A stretch of DNA of 5,338 bases from an uncultured Devosia sp. (GTDB taxonomy: Bacteria > Pseudomonadota > Alphaproteobacteria > Rhizobiales > Devosiaceae). The translations under genes were made by a program, and so were the position numbers. The stretch lies in NCBI GenBank assembly GCA_946480655.1, contig CAMLKN010000180.1:1-5338 (forward strand). The letters are read 5' to 3'. The notes below the pieces were generated by a model. The model was not told the origin of the DNA and did not search any database. It worked only from the letters and a program-made list of their open reading frames with translations. Positions 4,134 to 5,338 of the stretch are shown piece by piece. Position 1 is the stretch's first letter, and every line of letters starts with the position of its first letter.

Positions 4134-5338
4134 ATGGTTGCGCGTGTTACCACCGTGGCGTTTCAGGGCATCGAGGCCGTACCGGTCGATGTGCAGGCCC
4201 ATATCGCGCCCGGGTTTCCCGGCCTGGTTCTGGTGGGCCTGCCCGACAAGGCGGTACGCGAAAGCGGCGAGCGGGTGCGCGCGGCGCTGACCGCGTCAGG
4301 CCTCGGCCTGCCGGCCAAGCGCATCACCATCAACCTCGCCCCGGCCGATCTGCCCAAGGAAGGCAGCCACTATGACCTGCCCATCGCGCTTGCGCTGATG
4401 GGCGCGCTTGGCGCCATTCCACAGGATGCGCTCGATGGCTATCTTGCCATGGGAGAACTGGGGCTCGACGGGCGCCTCGCCCATGTCGGGGGGATCCTGC
4501 CCGCAGCCATGGCGGCGAGCGCCCGGGGGCTGGGCATTGTCTGCGCCAAGAGTTCCGGGCCGGAAGCGGCCTGGGCAGGCGAAGATATCGACATCATCGC
4601 CGCCGACAGTCTCGTCGCGCTGGCCAACCACCTGACCGGTCATCAATTGCAGGCGCGACCGCAGCCCGGGCGGCACCTGGCGGCGCCCGGCGAATTGCCG
4701 GACCTGAGTGATGTGCGCGGGCAGGCCGTGGCGCGCCGGGCGCTGGAAGTGGCGGCCGCCGGCGGACACAACATGCTGATGATCGGCCCGCCAGGCGCCG
4801 GCAAGTCCATGCTGGCGGCGCGCCTGCCCTCCATCCTGCCGCCGCTTTCAGCGCGCGAACTGCTCGATATTTCCATGATCCAGTCCATTGCCGGCGAACT
4901 TGCAGGCGGGGTGCTGTCCGATCGGCGGCCCTTCCGGGCCCCGCATCATTCTGCCTCCATGGCCGCTTTGGTTGGCGGTGGTCTGAGGGTGCGTCCGGGC
5001 GAAGCGAGCCTCGCCCATAATGGGGTGCTCTTTCTCGACGAACTGCCCGAATTTGCGCCCAACGTGCTCGATAGCCTCAGGCAACCGCTCGAAAGCGGGG
5101 AGACGGTCATTGCCCGCGCCAATGCGCGTGTCGCCTATCCCAGCCGCTTCCAGCTTGTCGCTGCCATGAACCCCTGCAAGTGCGGCCTTGCCGGCACGCC
5201 GGGCCATGTCTGCAAGCGCGGAGCCGCCTGCGCCGGCGACTATCAGGCGCGCGTGTCCGGCCCCTTCCTCGACCGCATCGACATCCGCATCGATGTGCCG
5301 GCGGTCTCGGCGGCGGACATGATCGCCCCCGCGGCGCC
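4134..5338 (+). CDS. comM: ComM/YifB Mg-chelatase-like AAA+ ATPase (3' end outside window)
   Basis: The first 401 codons of a ComM/YifB protein, a hexameric AAA+ helicase that extends branch migration when transforming DNA is integrated (established for Vibrio cholerae ComM). The N-terminal ChlI-like domain (about 20-140) carries the signature GLPDKAVRESGERVRAAL (35-52) and INLAPADLPKEGSHYDLPIAL (66-86 region). The ATPase domain starts near 190 and holds Walker A GPPGAGKS (218-225, Lys224), RPFRAPHHSAS (265-275), Walker B VLFLDELPEF (298-307, Asp302/Glu303), a Cys cluster CKC...C...C (348, 350, 360, 366) and RVSGPFLDRID (373-383). All key residues are intact. The C-terminal Mg_chelatase_C domain, roughly the last 100 residues of a family length near 510, lies beyond the right edge. 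The ATG at 4134 gives the typical N-terminus MVARVTTVAFQGIEAVPVDV; AAGG (4127-4130) and GGGGG (4121-4125) are possible ribosome sites. It is divergent from the lysozyme gene. Confidence 0.96.
   Translation, partial: MVARVTTVAFQGIEAVPVDVQAHIAPGFPGLVLVGLPDKAVRESGERVRAALTASGLGLPAKRITINLAPADLPKEGSHYDLPIALALMGALGAIPQDALDGYLAMGELGLDGRLAHVGGILPAAMAASARGLGIVCAKSSGPEAAWAGEDIDIIAADSLVALANHLTGHQLQARPQPGRHLAAPGELPDLSDVRGQAVARRALEVAAAGGHNMLMIGPPGAGKSMLAARLPSILPPLSARELLDISMIQSIAGELAGGVLSDRRPFRAPHHSASMAALVGGGLRVRPGEASLAHNGVLFLDELPEFAPNVLDSLRQPLESGETVIARANARVAYPSRFQLVAAMNPCKCGLAGTPGHVCKRGAACAGDYQARVSGPFLDRIDIRIDVPAVSAADMIAPAA

Noticed and set aside
4030..4290. An 86-codon plus-strand frame overlapping the start of comM
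   Set aside because: It begins at GTG without a good ribosome site and runs out of frame through conserved comM codons, so it is not a separate gene.
4296..4769. A 157-codon minus-strand frame, with others up to 5207, opposite comM
   Set aside because: The plus strand carries every ComM signature in one uninterrupted frame; the minus-strand frames have no recognisable features.

Overview
The window looks like chromosomal DNA from a high-GC alphaproteobacterium, most likely a member of the Hyphomicrobiales (Rhizobiales), with a Devosia-like lineage as my best guess. The grounds are the GC-rich codon usage, a RIME-like palindromic intergenic repeat of the kind I remember from rhizobial genomes, TTAACCAT boxes resembling alphaproteobacterial CtrA half-sites, and the protein families. 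No taxonomic search was possible, so the lineage is an inference.

Layout. Bases 1-85 hold the last 27 codons of an unidentified plus-strand gene. A palindromic repeat at about 84-190 separates it from the next gene and contributes the TAG stop codons of both convergent neighbours. Four minus-strand genes follow; in transcription order, right to left, they are a lipoprotein GH25 lysozyme (3947-3111), a QmcA-type SPFH/stomatin protein (3035-2040), a short NfeD-family membrane protein (2030-1581) and a signal-peptide-bearing outer-membrane beta-barrel protein (1451-186, or 1520-186 with the upstream ATG). A divergent intergenic region (3948-4133) separates them from comM/yifB, which runs on the plus strand from 4134 and is cut by the right edge at codon 401.

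How the genes fit together. QmcA and NfeD are a classic pair (compare qmcA-ybbJ of E. coli), and here they are translationally linked: the NfeD ribosome binding site overlaps the qmcA stop codon. The GH25 lipoprotein upstream and the beta-barrel downstream are co-directional with this pair, giving a four-gene cell-envelope cluster (outer-membrane-anchored muramidase, membrane-microdomain scaffold, its NfeD partner, and a porin-like barrel). Candidate hairpins before qmcA and before the barrel gene suggest the four are not simply one uniform transcript. ComM is a AAA+ branch-migration helicase used in recombination during natural transformation and is transcribed the other way.

Most protein-coding content is ordinary and well recognised. 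The points that deserve a second look are non-coding: the repeat that supplies both stop codons, hairpins abutting the Shine-Dalgarno sequences of two genes, a cluster of CtrA-like boxes in the divergent region, and an 18-codon hydrophobic ORF just upstream of comM. I saw no mobile element, tRNA, rRNA or CRISPR array, and no clear sign of a new defence or metabolic system.
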